From: Peptococcaceae bacterium
GTDB lineage: Bacteria > Bacillota > Peptococcia > DRI-13
Length of the DNA stretch: 32,627 bases
Reading direction: 5' to 3'
Assembly (NCBI GenBank): GCA_020054815.1
Contig: JAIHAN010000014.1
Span: 1-32,627, forward strand
In this document: piece by piece, positions 7,978-15,548 of the stretch
Position numbering within the stretch: the stretch's first letter is position 1
Layout: each line of letters begins with the position of its first letter
Program-made: the position numbers and the translations under genes
Notes under the pieces: model-generated
Told to the model about the DNA's origin: nothing
What the model saw: the letters and a program-made list of their open reading frames with translations, nothing else
Database searches by the model: none

Positions 7978-9558
7978 ATGCAAGAGAAATTCGGACAGCT
8001 TTCTTTATCAAGGAAGGTGGTGGCTGCCCTTTCCGATATGGGTTTTGAGGAACCTACCCCCATACAGTCCCAGGCTATTCCCCTGGTTATGGAAAACCAA
8101 GACGTTATTGGCCAGGCCCAAACTGGAACCGGTAAAACCGCAGCCTTCGGTATCCCTATTGTAGAAAAAATCAATCCCAAATGGTTTGCGGTACAGGCTT
8201 TAATCTTAACACCGACCCGGGAGTTAGCCATCCAGGTAGCAGGAGAAATCGCCAGTATCGGCAAACATAAACAGGTGAAGGTCTTACCCATTTACGGGGG
8301 GCAGTCCATAGAGCGCCAGATACGTTCCCTGCGTTTTGGCGTCCACGTAGTCATTGGTACCCCTGGCAGGATCCTGGATCACCTGGAACGGAGAACCCTG
8401 AATTTAGAAAACGTAAAAATTTTCGTCCTCGATGAAGCCGATGAAATGCTGGACATGGGTTTCATTGAAGACATTGAAAACATCTTACAGAAAACACCCG
8501 TGGAGAGGCAAACCCTCTTGTTCTCAGCCACCATGCCCTTGCCCATCCAGCGTTTAGCTGAGAAATATTTGAAAAATCCTCGCCTTATTACCATCAACAA
8601 AGACACTCTAACCGTACCCCTCATTCAACAGTATTATTTTGAAGTTGCCCAGGGTTCCAAGGTGGATGCCCTCTGTCGTATCCTCGATTATGAAAACTAT
8701 GAATCGGCCCTTATTTTTTGCCGTACCAAACGGGGTGTGGACGAACTGGTAGCAAGCCTGCAAACCAGAGGTTATTTTGCCGAGGGTTTACATGGTGATT
8801 TAACACAAGCCCAGCGGGATAAAACCATGAAAAGTTTTCGCCAGGGTGAAGTTGATCTATTGGTAGCTACTGATGTGGCCGCCCGGGGTCTGGATATAGA
8901 TAAAATCACCCATGTCATTAATTTTGATATACCCCAGGATCCCGAATCTTACGTACACCGTATTGGCAGGACGGGGAGAGCGGGAAGAGAAGGGAAAGCC
9001 TTAACACTGATTACGCCCCCGGAATATCGCCAGTTAAGACTTATTGAAAAATTAGTAAAAGCCAAGATTACCAGGGCCTCTTTACCGTCTTTGCAGGAAG
9101 TGGTGGAACAGCAGAAAGAAGTTATCTTTCAATCCCTGCAAAACATTGTACAGGAAGGCAACCTGGGGACTTATCAATCCATTGCCCTGGATATGATGTC
9201 CCGTTTTGATCCCGTGGATTTAACGGCGGCAGCCCTCAAATATGCCTTTACCCTGAGGGGAGTTGAATTAAGTGAAGTAGACTTTAGTGCCGATTTTGGG
9301 AATACCGGTGCCAAACCCGGTATGGTCAGGCTGTTTATGACCATCGGCCGGCAGCAGAAAATACGGCCTGCAGACCTGGTTAACCTCGTGGCCAACGAAA
9401 CGGGAATATCTCCTAAAGCCGTGGGGGATATCGATATCTACGATAAATTTACTTTTATGGAGGTCCCGGAGGATATGGCCCACAGGGTCATTCATATTAT
9501 GGACCGGCAGTTTATTAACGGGAAGAGAATCTCCGTACAGCCTGCACGGGCCAAATAG
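7978..9558 (+). CDS. DEAD-box ATP-dependent RNA helicase with DbpA-type RNA-binding domain
   Basis: A 526-residue RNA helicase. The N-terminal Q motif contains FEEPTPIQ (residues 23-30). It is followed by Walker A AQTGTGKT (47-54), PTRELA, GG, TPGR, DEAD (152-155) and SAT (184-186), then the second RecA-like domain with the HRIGRTGR box near 330. After a linker, roughly the last 75 residues (from about VRLFMTIGRQQ) form a DbpA/CsdA-type RNA-binding domain. The layout resembles CshA/DeaD/DbpA helicases that act in ribosome assembly, mRNA decay and cold adaptation; which of these applies cannot be fixed from sequence. A GAAAGGAG site lies seven bases before the ATG. No terminator or promoter is evident in the 32 bp after the metallophosphoesterase. 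Confidence 0.94.
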   Translation: MQEKFGQLSLSRKVVAALSDMGFEEPTPIQSQAIPLVMENQDVIGQAQTGTGKTAAFGIPIVEKINPKWFAVQALILTPTRELAIQVAGEIASIGKHKQVKVLPIYGGQSIERQIRSLRFGVHVVIGTPGRILDHLERRTLNLENVKIFVLDEADEMLDMGFIEDIENILQKTPVERQTLLFSATMPLPIQRLAEKYLKNPRLITINKDTLTVPLIQQYYFEVAQGSKVDALCRILDYENYESALIFCRTKRGVDELVASLQTRGYFAEGLHGDLTQAQRDKTMKSFRQGEVDLLVATDVAARGLDIDKITHVINFDIPQDPESYVHRIGRTGRAGREGKALTLITPPEYRQLRLIEKLVKAKITRASLPSLQEVVEQQKEVIFQSLQNIVQEGNLGTYQSIALDMMSRFDPVDLTAAALKYAFTLRGVELSEVDFSADFGNTGAKPGMVRLFMTIGRQQKIRPADLVNLVANETGISPKAVGDIDIYDKFTFMEVPEDMAHRVIHIMDRQFINGKRISVQPARAK

Positions 9559-9573
9559 GAGGGAGAATATTAA

Positions 9574-10149
9574 GTGGTCCAAACAATACGGGCTTTTTGG
9601 GCCTTTGAATTACCTGAACCGGTAGTGGAAGCTGTCACGCAGTTACAAACTGAACTGGCCCGTATTTTTTCACACTTAAGATGGGTTAACTCAGCTAATC
9701 TTCATCTTACTTTACATTTTCTAGGAGATATTCATCCTTCTTTAGTGGAAAAAATGCTGCGTGAGTTTACCCCCATATTGCAGAAAACCCCGACTCCCTT
9801 CATGTCCCTGGGGAAAATTGGCGCCTTTCCCCGTTGGTCTGAACCCAGGGTTATCTGGCTGTCCCTTACCGGCAATCATACCATTTTACGAAAAATTTAT
9901 GGCGATACAGCCGCAGCCATAGGTAAATTAGGAATTCCTGTTGATGCTGCCAGGCCCTATACCCCCCACATTACTTTAGCCCGCATTAACACCAAACTAA
10001 AACCCAACTTCTCGGGATTCGCCACCATGAAAGACCATCCCCTGCCTAACCTTCCCGGCTTCTACCTGGGCAAACTTACCCTTTATGCCAGCAAACTTAC
10101 GCCGGCAGGGCCCATCTATACACCGCTCCATAGCTATCATTTGAAATAA
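9574..10149 (+). CDS. thpR: RNA 2',3'-cyclic phosphodiesterase (2H phosphoesterase)
   Basis: A 191-residue member of the LigT/ThpR family, which opens 2',3'-cyclic phosphate ends on RNA and was first described as 2'-5' RNA ligase. The two HxTx catalytic motifs are visible: HLTL in the segment [11 protein letters not shown] (around residue 47) and HITL in the segment PHITLARI (around residue 130). The length is typical. Translation begins at a GTG 15 bases after the helicase stop, with GGAGGGAG in between, so it is probably in the same transcript as the helicase. Both proteins act on RNA, which makes the pairing plausible. Confidence 0.92.
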   Translation: MVQTIRAFWAFELPEPVVEAVTQLQTELARIFSHLRWVNSANLHLTLHFLGDIHPSLVEKMLREFTPILQKTPTPFMSLGKIGAFPRWSEPRVIWLSLTGNHTILRKIYGDTAAAIGKLGIPVDAARPYTPHITLARINTKLKPNFSGFATMKDHPLPNLPGFYLGKLTLYASKLTPAGPIYTPLHSYHLK

Positions 10150-10155
10150 TCGTAA

Positions 10156-10184
10156 TTGACAAAGCATACCATAAATTCTATAAT
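10156..10184 (+). promoter_or_regulatory. Consensus sigma-A promoter of recA
   Basis: TTGACA (10156-10161) and TATAAT (10179-10184) are both perfect consensus with the optimal 17-base spacer. Transcription is expected to start near 10191. Confidence 0.92.
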
Positions 10185-10192
10185 TGGCTTAT

Positions 10193-10206
10193 CGAACACA
10201 TGTTTT
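10193..10206 (+). promoter_or_regulatory. LexA (SOS) box at recA
   Basis: CGAACACATGTTTT matches 13 of 14 positions of the Gram-positive LexA/DinR consensus CGAACRNRYGTTYC. It sits at or just after the expected transcription start, where bound LexA would block the promoter. Confidence 0.85.
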
Positions 10207-10223
10207 GTGTAAGGAGGGTTTAC

Positions 10224-11255
10224 ATGTCAGATAAGAAAAAGGCTTTGGAAATAGCGCTTTCTTCCATAGAAAAACAGTTTGGTAAAGGTTCGATTATGCG
10301 CCTGGGTGAAGCCTCAGGCAAGCTGCAGGTTGATGTCATTTCTACCGGGGTTCTCACCCTGGATATGGCCTTAGGTGTAGGCGGGGTGCCGCGGGGAAGA
10401 GTGGTGGAAATCTATGGACCGGAATCTTCCGGTAAAACCACCGTGGCCCTTCATGTCATTGCCGAAGCCCAGAAAAACGGGGGCACGGCGGCCTTTATCG
10501 ACGCTGAACATGCTCTAGACCCGATTTACGCAAAAAATCTCGGCGTGGATATAGACAATCTCCTCATCTCCCAGCCTGATACGGGTGAACAGGCCCTGGA
10601 AATTGCCGAAGCTTTGGTAAGAAGCGGCGCCATCGACGTCATCGTTGTAGACTCGGTAGCTGCTCTGGTTCCCCGGGCGGAGATAGAAGGGGAAATGGGT
10701 GACGCCCATGTGGGATTGCAGGCCCGTTTAATGTCTCAGGCCCTGCGCAAATTAACAGGGGCTATCAGCAAATCCCGTACAACAGCCATTTTCATCAATC
10801 AGATTCGCGAAAAAGTGGGTGTGATGTTTGGTAATCCGGAGACTACTCCCGGGGGACGTGCCCTTAAATTTTATGCCTCTGTGCGGATGGAAGTCAGGAA
10901 AATTGAAACGCTAAAGCAAGGTGCGGAGATCGTCGGCAGCCGTACGCGGGTCAAAGTGGTAAAAAACAAAGTGGCACCTCCTTTTAAACAAGCCGATTTT
11001 GACATTATGTACGGTGAGGGGATTTCCCGGGAAGGCAGCATTATCGATTTAGCCACTGAGCTTGATATTATGAATAAAAGCGGCGCCTGGTATTCTTATA
11101 ACGATAATCGTTTAGGCCAGGGCAGGGAAAACGTAAAACAGTACTTAAAAGATAATCCCCAAATTGCTAAGGAAATCGAAAATAAAATTAGGGCTAATTT
11201 TAATATAAGTTTGCTCAAATCCTCGGGCACCGACGAGGACTACGCGGTGGAATAA
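10224..11255 (+). CDS. recA: Recombinase RecA
   Basis: RecA forms filaments on single-stranded DNA, drives strand exchange and triggers LexA self-cleavage. The 343-residue sequence is canonical throughout: the N-terminal [20 protein letters not shown] block, Walker A GPESSGKT (65-72), the DAEHALDP segment, Walker B leading to VVDSVAAL, and the L2 region including [15 protein letters not shown] set the start at 10224, five bases after AAGGAGGG; an in-frame ATG at 10200 would add eight residues but lies inside the LexA box and upstream of the ribosome site. The promoter and SOS box just upstream predict DNA-damage control. recX follows at once after the stop. Confidence 0.98.
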   Translation: MSDKKKALEIALSSIEKQFGKGSIMRLGEASGKLQVDVISTGVLTLDMALGVGGVPRGRVVEIYGPESSGKTTVALHVIAEAQKNGGTAAFIDAEHALDPIYAKNLGVDIDNLLISQPDTGEQALEIAEALVRSGAIDVIVVDSVAALVPRAEIEGEMGDAHVGLQARLMSQALRKLTGAISKSRTTAIFINQIREKVGVMFGNPETTPGGRALKFYASVRMEVRKIETLKQGAEIVGSRTRVKVVKNKVAPPFKQADFDIMYGEGISREGSIIDLATELDIMNKSGAWYSYNDNRLGQGRENVKQYLKDNPQIAKEIENKIRANFNISLLKSSGTDEDYAVE

Positions 11256-11729
11256 ATGATGAAGGATCCCCTGGCGCTGGCCTTAAAAAAACTTGCAAAT
11301 AAAGTCTACAGTTTCCGGGAAATGCAACAAATCCTGACTTCGTGTGGCTACGATCAAGAGGAAATAACTAACGTTTTGCAAAGACTTGTTAGCTGGGGTT
11401 ATTTAAATGACGAGAAATTAGCGGAGAGTATTTATTCATACCATGTAAATTATAAACCCTGTGGCAGGAGCCTGCTCCTGAGGAAAATGCTTTATAAAGG
11501 TATTCCCACTGATATAGCTGCCTCGGTGTTAAATCACTTAGATGAAGAAACAGAATTGTCTTTGGCTCATAAGCTAACCAATAAATACACAGCAAATAAA
11601 AAAGGATTTACCCGTCGGCAACTGGCTGTAAAAACGGCCCATTATCTTAAAACAAAAGGTTTTTCCACAAAAACAATCCGGAGGATTATAGAAAACCTCG
11701 ATGTCTTTGAGGACCAGTTTTTTGATTAA
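11256..11729 (+). CDS. recX: Regulatory protein RecX
   Basis: RecX binds RecA filaments and limits their growth. The 157-residue protein shows the helical RecX repeat pattern, with WGYLNDEKLAES in the first repeat, a KPCGRSLLLRKMLYKGI segment and a later KTAHYLKTKGFS repeat. Overall similarity to better known RecX proteins is weak, so the position immediately after recA with no gap is a large part of the case. Two adjacent ATG codons (11256 and 11259) are possible starts; GGTGG at about 11246 favours neither clearly. It should share the SOS-controlled recA transcript. I see no U-tract terminator after it. Confidence 0.85.
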   Translation: MMKDPLALALKKLANKVYSFREMQQILTSCGYDQEEITNVLQRLVSWGYLNDEKLAESIYSYHVNYKPCGRSLLLRKMLYKGIPTDIAASVLNHLDEETELSLAHKLTNKYTANKKGFTRRQLAVKTAHYLKTKGFSTKTIRRIIENLDVFEDQFFD

Positions 11730-11784
11730 TTTAAGAAAGTATACCTTATCCTGGACAGGGGTATTAGGGACATCCAGTCTTAAC

Positions 11785-11813
11785 TTGACAGGTTTTGTAA
11801 TAACAATTACAAT
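11785..11813 (+). promoter_or_regulatory. Sigma-A promoter for the rny leader
   Basis: TTGACA (11785-11790) and TACAAT (11808-11813) are spaced by 17 bases, an almost perfect match. Transcription would start near 11820, giving about 200 bases of leader before rny. Confidence 0.8.
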
Positions 11814-11819
11814 AATTAC

Positions 11820-12017
11820 GAGAGAAACGAGGTATGAATATTTCTGCCATAATGGATTTTAGCATAGATATTTCGCTTTAAATCCCATATACGGGTATTA
11901 TCATATATACAAGTGAATACTAGGCCCCAAGCCAAAGTATATGCTTTGTAACCCGTTTACAAATAATGGTAGTTATGGATATATCATAACCGAGTTTCCC
12001 TCGGTTATATTTTTTTT
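11820..12017 (+). ncRNA. Candidate structured leader or attenuator RNA upstream of rny
   Basis: The transcript from the promoter upstream would meet a terminator before rny. Several pairings are possible: CAAAG/CTTTG (11933-11937 with 11944-11948) and TTTGTAA/TTACAAA (11945-11951 with 11957-11963) compete for the same bases. GTTATG/CATAAC (11972-11977 with 11985-11990) overlaps the 5' arm of the terminator. CCATAA (11847-11852) can pair with TTATGG (11973-11978), and ACGGGT (11891-11896) with ACCCGT (11951-11956) nests inside it. I recognise no known riboswitch or T-box motif. It may be a cis-acting attenuator or a separate small RNA. Confidence 0.45.
11986..12017 (+). terminator. Intrinsic terminator inside the rny leader
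   Basis: ATAACCGAG (11986-11994) pairs perfectly with CTCGGTTAT (12000-12008) around a five-base loop and is followed by an almost unbroken T run to 12017. It lies between the promoter and the ribosome site of rny, so some read-through or antitermination is needed for rny expression from that promoter. Confidence 0.88.
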
Positions 12018-12021
12018 ATAT

Positions 12022-12038
12022 AGGAGGTGAGCACGATT
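12022..12038 (+). promoter_or_regulatory. rny ribosome site and apparent AUU start
   Basis: AGGAGGTGA (12022-12030) is a full match to the 16S rRNA anti-Shine-Dalgarno sequence. The only canonical in-frame start, GTG at 12027, lies inside this site and so cannot be at a workable spacing from it. The codon at the right distance, eight bases after the last G of GGAGG, is ATT at 12036; ACG at 12033 is the other choice. AUU initiation is known for infC. Confidence 0.5.
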
Positions 12039-13574
12039 TTTCTATATTATCTTATTACCGCTTTATTAGCAGGACTAGTCGGTATTTCCGCAGGTTATAT
12101 AATACGTAAGAATATTGCTGAAGCGAAAATCGCTTCTGCTGAAGAAGCCGCAGCCAAGATCTTAGAGGATGCGGAAAAAGAGGCAGAGGCCAAAAAGAAG
12201 GAAGCCATTTTAGAAGCGAAAGAAGAAGTCCATAAATTACGTAATGAGGTCGAGAGAGAAAACAGAGAAAGACGTAATGAAATGCAGCGTATTGAACGTA
12301 GATTGCTGCAAAAGGAGGAGTCCTTAGACCGTAAAGCTGAGGCTATGGACCGTAAAGAAGAAAACCTCCATAAATTGGAGCAAGAAATCAGTACCCTGAA
12401 GAAAGGCGTTACTGAACTTTATCAAAAGCAGCTATCTGAACTGGAGAGAATTTCTAACCTGTCTTTCGAACAAGCCCGCGAACTCCTGTTGTCAAGGGTT
12501 GAAGATGAGATTAAACATGAGACGGCCATTATGATCAAGGAACTGGAAAATCAGGCCAAAGAAGAGGCTGAAAAAAAGGCACGGGAAATTATATCCCTGG
12601 CTATTCAGCGCTGTGCTGCCGACCATGTAGCCGAAACTACAGTATCGGTAGTAGCCCTCCCCAACGACGAAATGAAGGGCCGTATCATTGGCCGCGAAGG
12701 CCGTAATATCAGAACTTTAGAGACACTGACAGGCATTGATCTCATTATTGATGATACGCCGGAAGCAGTGATCCTTTCCGGATTTGATCCCATTAGACGT
12801 GAAGTGGCCAGGACAGCTCTGGAGAAATTAATCCTGGATGGCCGTATCCATCCGGCCCGTATCGAAGAAATGGTTGAAAAAGCTCAGAAAGAAGTAGACC
12901 AGAAAATACGGGAGGAAGGCGAACAAGCTACCTTTGAAACAGGCGTCAATGGTCTTCATCCCGAACTCATAAAATTATTAGGTCGCCTGAAATTTAGGAC
13001 AAGTTATGGTCAAAGTGTCTTAAAGCATTCCATTGAAGTATCTCATTTAGCCGGAATTATGGCCGCGGAAATTGGAGCCGATGTGGTCCTGGCCAAACGG
13101 GCCGGTCTCTTGCATGACATAGGTAAAGCAGTGGACCATGAGGTAGAAGGGCCTCATGTAGCCATAGGGGCGGACCTGGCTAAAAAGTACCGGGAAAGTC
13201 CTGAAGTGATTCATGCTATTGCTGCCCACCACGGCGATGAGGAGTTTAAATCAGTGGAGGCTGTTTTAGTGGCCGCAGCTGATGCTATTTCTGCCGCACG
13301 CCCCGGGGCCAGACGTGAAACCCTGGAAAATTATATTAAGCGCTTGGAAAAATTGGAGGAGATTGCCAATTCATTCGAGGGTGTGGATAAATCCTTTGCG
13401 ATACAAGCGGGAAGAGAGATTAGAATCATTGTTAAGCCAGAAAAGGTCGATGACGCTACTGCAGTAAGAATGGCCCGCGACATTGTGAAAAGGATTGAGA
13501 ATGAGTTGGAATATCCGGGACAAATCAAAATTGTCGTGGTAAGAGAAACTCGTGCTGTTGATTATGCTAAATAA
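12027..13574 (+). CDS. rny: Ribonuclease Y
   Basis: RNase Y is the membrane-bound endoribonuclease that starts bulk mRNA decay in many Firmicutes. The product (515 residues from GTG 12027, 512 from ATT 12036) has an N-terminal membrane helix, a long charged coiled coil (about 35-170), a KH RNA-binding domain with [10 protein letters not shown], and an HD hydrolase domain whose catalytic HD is in LLHDIGKA. The sequence from the membrane helix on matches the family; IAEAKI after the helix is conserved. The coordinates use the only canonical start, but the ribosome site argues for ATT at 12036. A promoter, leader and terminator precede it, and its own terminator overlaps the stop codon. Confidence 0.97.
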   Translation: MSTIFLYYLITALLAGLVGISAGYIIRKNIAEAKIASAEEAAAKILEDAEKEAEAKKKEAILEAKEEVHKLRNEVERENRERRNEMQRIERRLLQKEESLDRKAEAMDRKEENLHKLEQEISTLKKGVTELYQKQLSELERISNLSFEQARELLLSRVEDEIKHETAIMIKELENQAKEEAEKKAREIISLAIQRCAADHVAETTVSVVALPNDEMKGRIIGREGRNIRTLETLTGIDLIIDDTPEAVILSGFDPIRREVARTALEKLILDGRIHPARIEEMVEKAQKEVDQKIREEGEQATFETGVNGLHPELIKLLGRLKFRTSYGQSVLKHSIEVSHLAGIMAAEIGADVVLAKRAGLLHDIGKAVDHEVEGPHVAIGADLAKKYRESPEVIHAIAAHHGDEEFKSVEAVLVAAADAISAARPGARRETLENYIKRLEKLEEIANSFEGVDKSFAIQAGREIRIIVKPEKVDDATAVRMARDIVKRIENELEYPGQIKIVVVRETRAVDYAK

Positions 13575-13596
13575 GCGACCTTAAAGGTCGCTTTTT
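13573..13596 (+). terminator. Intrinsic terminator after rny
   Basis: AAGCGACC (13573-13580) pairs with GGTCGCTT (13586-13593) around TTAAA, followed by T residues. The hairpin begins within the rny stop codon. Confidence 0.9.
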
Positions 13597-13639
13597 CCAT
13601 TTATCCCATTTAATAATTGTGGGTTGACATCTTTAAATT

Positions 13640-13668
13640 AGAGGATTTTCCCCGGGGGATGACGAAAT
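13640..13668 (+). promoter_or_regulatory. Candidate sigma-H promoter for the 170-residue unknown gene
   Basis: AGAGGATTT (13640-13648) fits the sigma-H -35 pattern RnAGGAWWW fully. After 12 bases, GACGAAAT (13661-13668) fits the -10 pattern RnnGAAT with one mismatch. The clear sigma-H promoter of spoVS 1.5 kb downstream makes this more believable. A TTGACA at 13624-13629 has no partner -10. Confidence 0.4.
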
Positions 13669-13704
13669 AGAAATTTTGTATGTCAGCAAAGGATGGTGTA
13701 AAAC

Positions 13705-14217
13705 ATGCAACTGAAAAAGAAGCTCGATGATGAAGAAAGCATTAGTCTCCTTACATCATTACTGGTTCGTTACCCGGAAGTAGGTACGATCAATTATTCT
13801 CCCAGGGGGCATTTACTGAAACTAAAGTTTATCTTAAAAGAGGAGCTTGATAAAAAAACCATACGGCAAATCAGTGAAGAGCTAGAGAATTGTATTTATA
13901 CATACATGTACTACGAGAGTAAGTCAGAACCCAAATATCTTAAAACAAAATATAATGTTGGTTCGGGAATTACTATTTTTGAAATAACCAGAGATGCCGG
14001 TACATTAACACAAAAAGAAATAGGATTAATCATCTGTCTACTCAGAGAACGTCTTAACCACAGCCTGGTAACAGATGGTTATTTTGCCCAGGATGATGAA
14101 CTCATAGAACAGGACGATTTTATCCGCCACATGCTGGATAACCTGCGCGGGAAAAATTTAAAAAATGGCTTAATCGCAGTTAGAGAAGAGGGCAGAGTCC
14201 TAATCTTTACAAGATAG
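13705..14217 (+). CDS. Unknown conserved-looking protein between rny and ymdB
   Basis: I do not recognise this 170-residue protein. It is soluble by appearance: no signal peptide, no membrane segment, no cysteine cluster. The N-terminal half (to about residue 60) alternates strand and helix in a way that suggests a small alpha/beta domain, and the middle has a run of tyrosines in CIYTYMYYES near residue 55. The C-terminal part has an acidic patch, QDDELIEQDDF, at about 130. Codon use resembles the neighbours, so it is probably a real gene. It stands alone after the rny terminator, with a possible sigma-H promoter, and a weak GGATGG ribosome site precedes the ATG. A sporulation-linked role would be a guess from the promoter only. 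Confidence 0.8.
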   Translation: MQLKKKLDDEESISLLTSLLVRYPEVGTINYSPRGHLLKLKFILKEELDKKTIRQISEELENCIYTYMYYESKSEPKYLKTKYNVGSGITIFEITRDAGTLTQKEIGLIICLLRERLNHSLVTDGYFAQDDELIEQDDFIRHMLDNLRGKNLKNGLIAVREEGRVLIFTR

Positions 14218-14283
14218 TTACCGGATAGAAATTGGCAATAATAGTTTTACATACTACCTCTTTTGGTCATATGGAGGCTTTTT

Positions 14284-15072
14284 ATGTTACGTATTTTAAT
14301 GGTCGGCGATATTGTGGGCCGTCCAGGACGCAGGGCCGTTAAACAACTGATTCATCCCTTAAAAAAGAAATACGGCATAGATTTCGTCATCGCCAACGGT
14401 GAAAACGCTGCAGGTGGTAATGGTCTTACCCAGGAAATTGCCGACGAACTCCTGAACGATGGTATAGATTTTATCACCATGGGTAACCACACGTGGGATA
14501 AAAAAGAGATCTTGGAATTTATCGATTTAGAACCTCGCCTGATCAGGCCTGCCAACTACCCACCGGGTACTCCCGGCAGGGGCAGCGCCGTGGTTAGAGT
14601 TACCAAAGACATAAAAGTAGGTATTGTAAATTTATCGGGCCGTGTTTTCTTACCCCCCCTGGATTGCCCTTTTCGTACCGCCGAGACTATCGTGAACACT
14701 TTATTAAAAGAAACCAAAATCATTATTATAGATTTTCACGCCGAAGCTACCTCTGAGAAAATAGCCTTTGGCTGGTATATGGACGGAAAGGCCTCGGCTG
14801 TGCTGGGAACTCATACACACGTACCAACAGCCGATGAACGAATCCTGCCTCAGGGTACCGGTTACATTACTGATGTAGGCATGACAGGGCCCCGGGATTC
14901 TGTGCTCGGCGTAAAGGCAGATATCGTAATCAGTAAATTCATAACACAGTTACCTGTCCGTTTCGAAGTAGCAGCAGGCCCAGCTCAGTTAAACGGCGTC
15001 CTCCTGCACATTAACGAGAAGACCGGGAAAACAGAACATATTGAACGCATCCAGGAAACACTGACAACCTAA
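14284..15072 (+). CDS. ymdB: YmdB-family metallophosphoesterase (TIGR00282)
   Basis: A 262-residue dinuclear metal phosphoesterase of the YmdB type; the Bacillus protein hydrolyses cyclic nucleotides in vitro and influences biofilm and motility decisions. The metal-binding motifs are all visible: D in MVGDIVGRPGRR, the NGENAAGG block, GNHTWDKKEI, the DFHAEATSEK motif special to this family, and GTHTHVPTAD. I start at the ATG at 14284, six bases after GGAGG; an upstream in-frame ATG at 14263 would add seven residues not seen in the family. The rny-ymdB neighbourhood is the same as in Bacillus, apart from the unknown gene placed between them here. Confidence 0.94.
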   Translation: MLRILMVGDIVGRPGRRAVKQLIHPLKKKYGIDFVIANGENAAGGNGLTQEIADELLNDGIDFITMGNHTWDKKEILEFIDLEPRLIRPANYPPGTPGRGSAVVRVTKDIKVGIVNLSGRVFLPPLDCPFRTAETIVNTLLKETKIIIIDFHAEATSEKIAFGWYMDGKASAVLGTHTHVPTADERILPQGTGYITDVGMTGPRDSVLGVKADIVISKFITQLPVRFEVAAGPAQLNGVLLHINEKTGKTEHIERIQETLTT

Positions 15073-15122
15073 CGGGCCTTCCATTCATTGTATAGAAAAT
15101 TTTCATATTTCCATTGGCTTTT

Positions 15123-15150
15123 AAAGGAATTTTTTTTATTATGTAGAATA
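15123..15150 (+). promoter_or_regulatory. Sigma-H promoter of spoVS
   Basis: AAAGGAATT (15123-15131) matches the -35 pattern RnAGGAWWW and GTAGAATA (15143-15150) matches the -10 pattern RnnGAATW, with an 11-base spacer. spoVS is a sigma-H gene in Bacillus subtilis, which agrees. Confidence 0.85.
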
Positions 15151-15199
15151 GTTACTTAACACGAAAAATCTATTATAAGAGTCGAGGGAGGTAACAAGG

Positions 15200-15460
15200 T
15201 TGGAAGTATTGAAAGTTTCAGCAAAGTCGAGCCCAAACGCTGTTGCTGGTGCATTAGCCGGCGTTATTCGTGAAAGAGGATGTGCAGAAATTCAAGCAAT
15301 TGGTGCTGGTGCTCTCAACCAATCCGTTAAAGCAGTTGCCATCGCCAGAGGGTTTGTAGCTCCCAGCGGAATCGATTTAATTTGTATCCCCGCTTTTACG
15401 GACATTGTTATTGACGGGGAAGAAAGGACTGCCATTAAACTTATTGTAGAGCCGAGATAA
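15200..15460 (+). CDS. spoVS: Stage V sporulation protein S
   Basis: SpoVS is a small Alba-like protein needed for normal progress past stage V of sporulation. The 86-residue product is nearly identical in layout to Bacillus SpoVS: it opens with MEVLKVSAKSS, carries IGAGALNQ in the middle and ends ERTAIKLIVEPR. Translation begins at TTG (15200), fixed by the conserved N-terminus and by GGGAGGT a few bases upstream. A sigma-H promoter precedes it and a terminator follows, so it is a single-gene transcript. Its presence is the best sign that the organism makes endospores, although SpoVS also occurs in some non-spore formers. Confidence 0.97.
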   Translation: MEVLKVSAKSSPNAVAGALAGVIRERGCAEIQAIGAGALNQSVKAVAIARGFVAPSGIDLICIPAFTDIVIDGEERTAIKLIVEPR

Positions 15461-15467
15461 TCTTGCT

Positions 15468-15494
15468 AAGCCTGTTCGTGAAACAGGCTTTTTT
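15468..15494 (+). terminator. Intrinsic terminator after spoVS
   Basis: AAGCCTGTT (15468-15476) pairs with AACAGGCTT (15482-15490) across a five-base loop, followed by a T run. Confidence 0.92.
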
Positions 15495-15548
15495 GTTGTT
15501 TCTGTTGCATATATTAATATTGTTATGTTGAAGATAGAAGGTGTCTTC

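Larger units (their letters stand above)
11730..12026 (+). other. recX-rny intergenic region
   Basis: A long gap for this compact window. It holds a sigma-A type promoter (11785-11813), about 165 bases of leader able to form several alternative hairpins, and an intrinsic terminator (11986-12017) ending just before the rny ribosome site. A 15-codon frame at 11834-11881 has GAGG only one base from its ATG and is not convincing as a gene. Bases 11730-11784 show only weak inverted repeats without a U-tract. Confidence 0.7.

Noticed and set aside
11834-11881. Fifteen-codon leader peptide frame in the rny leader
   Set aside because: The purine-rich GAGG is only one base from the ATG, and the codons show no run suggestive of translational attenuation.
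11820-12017. T-box or known riboswitch upstream of rny
   Set aside because: No T-box core sequence and none of the motifs of the cobalamin, TPP, SAM, cyclic di-GMP or ZTP classes that I could recognise.
13624-13629. TTGACA after the rny terminator
   Set aside because: No -10-like sequence at 16-18 bases; the sigma-H pattern next to it fits better.
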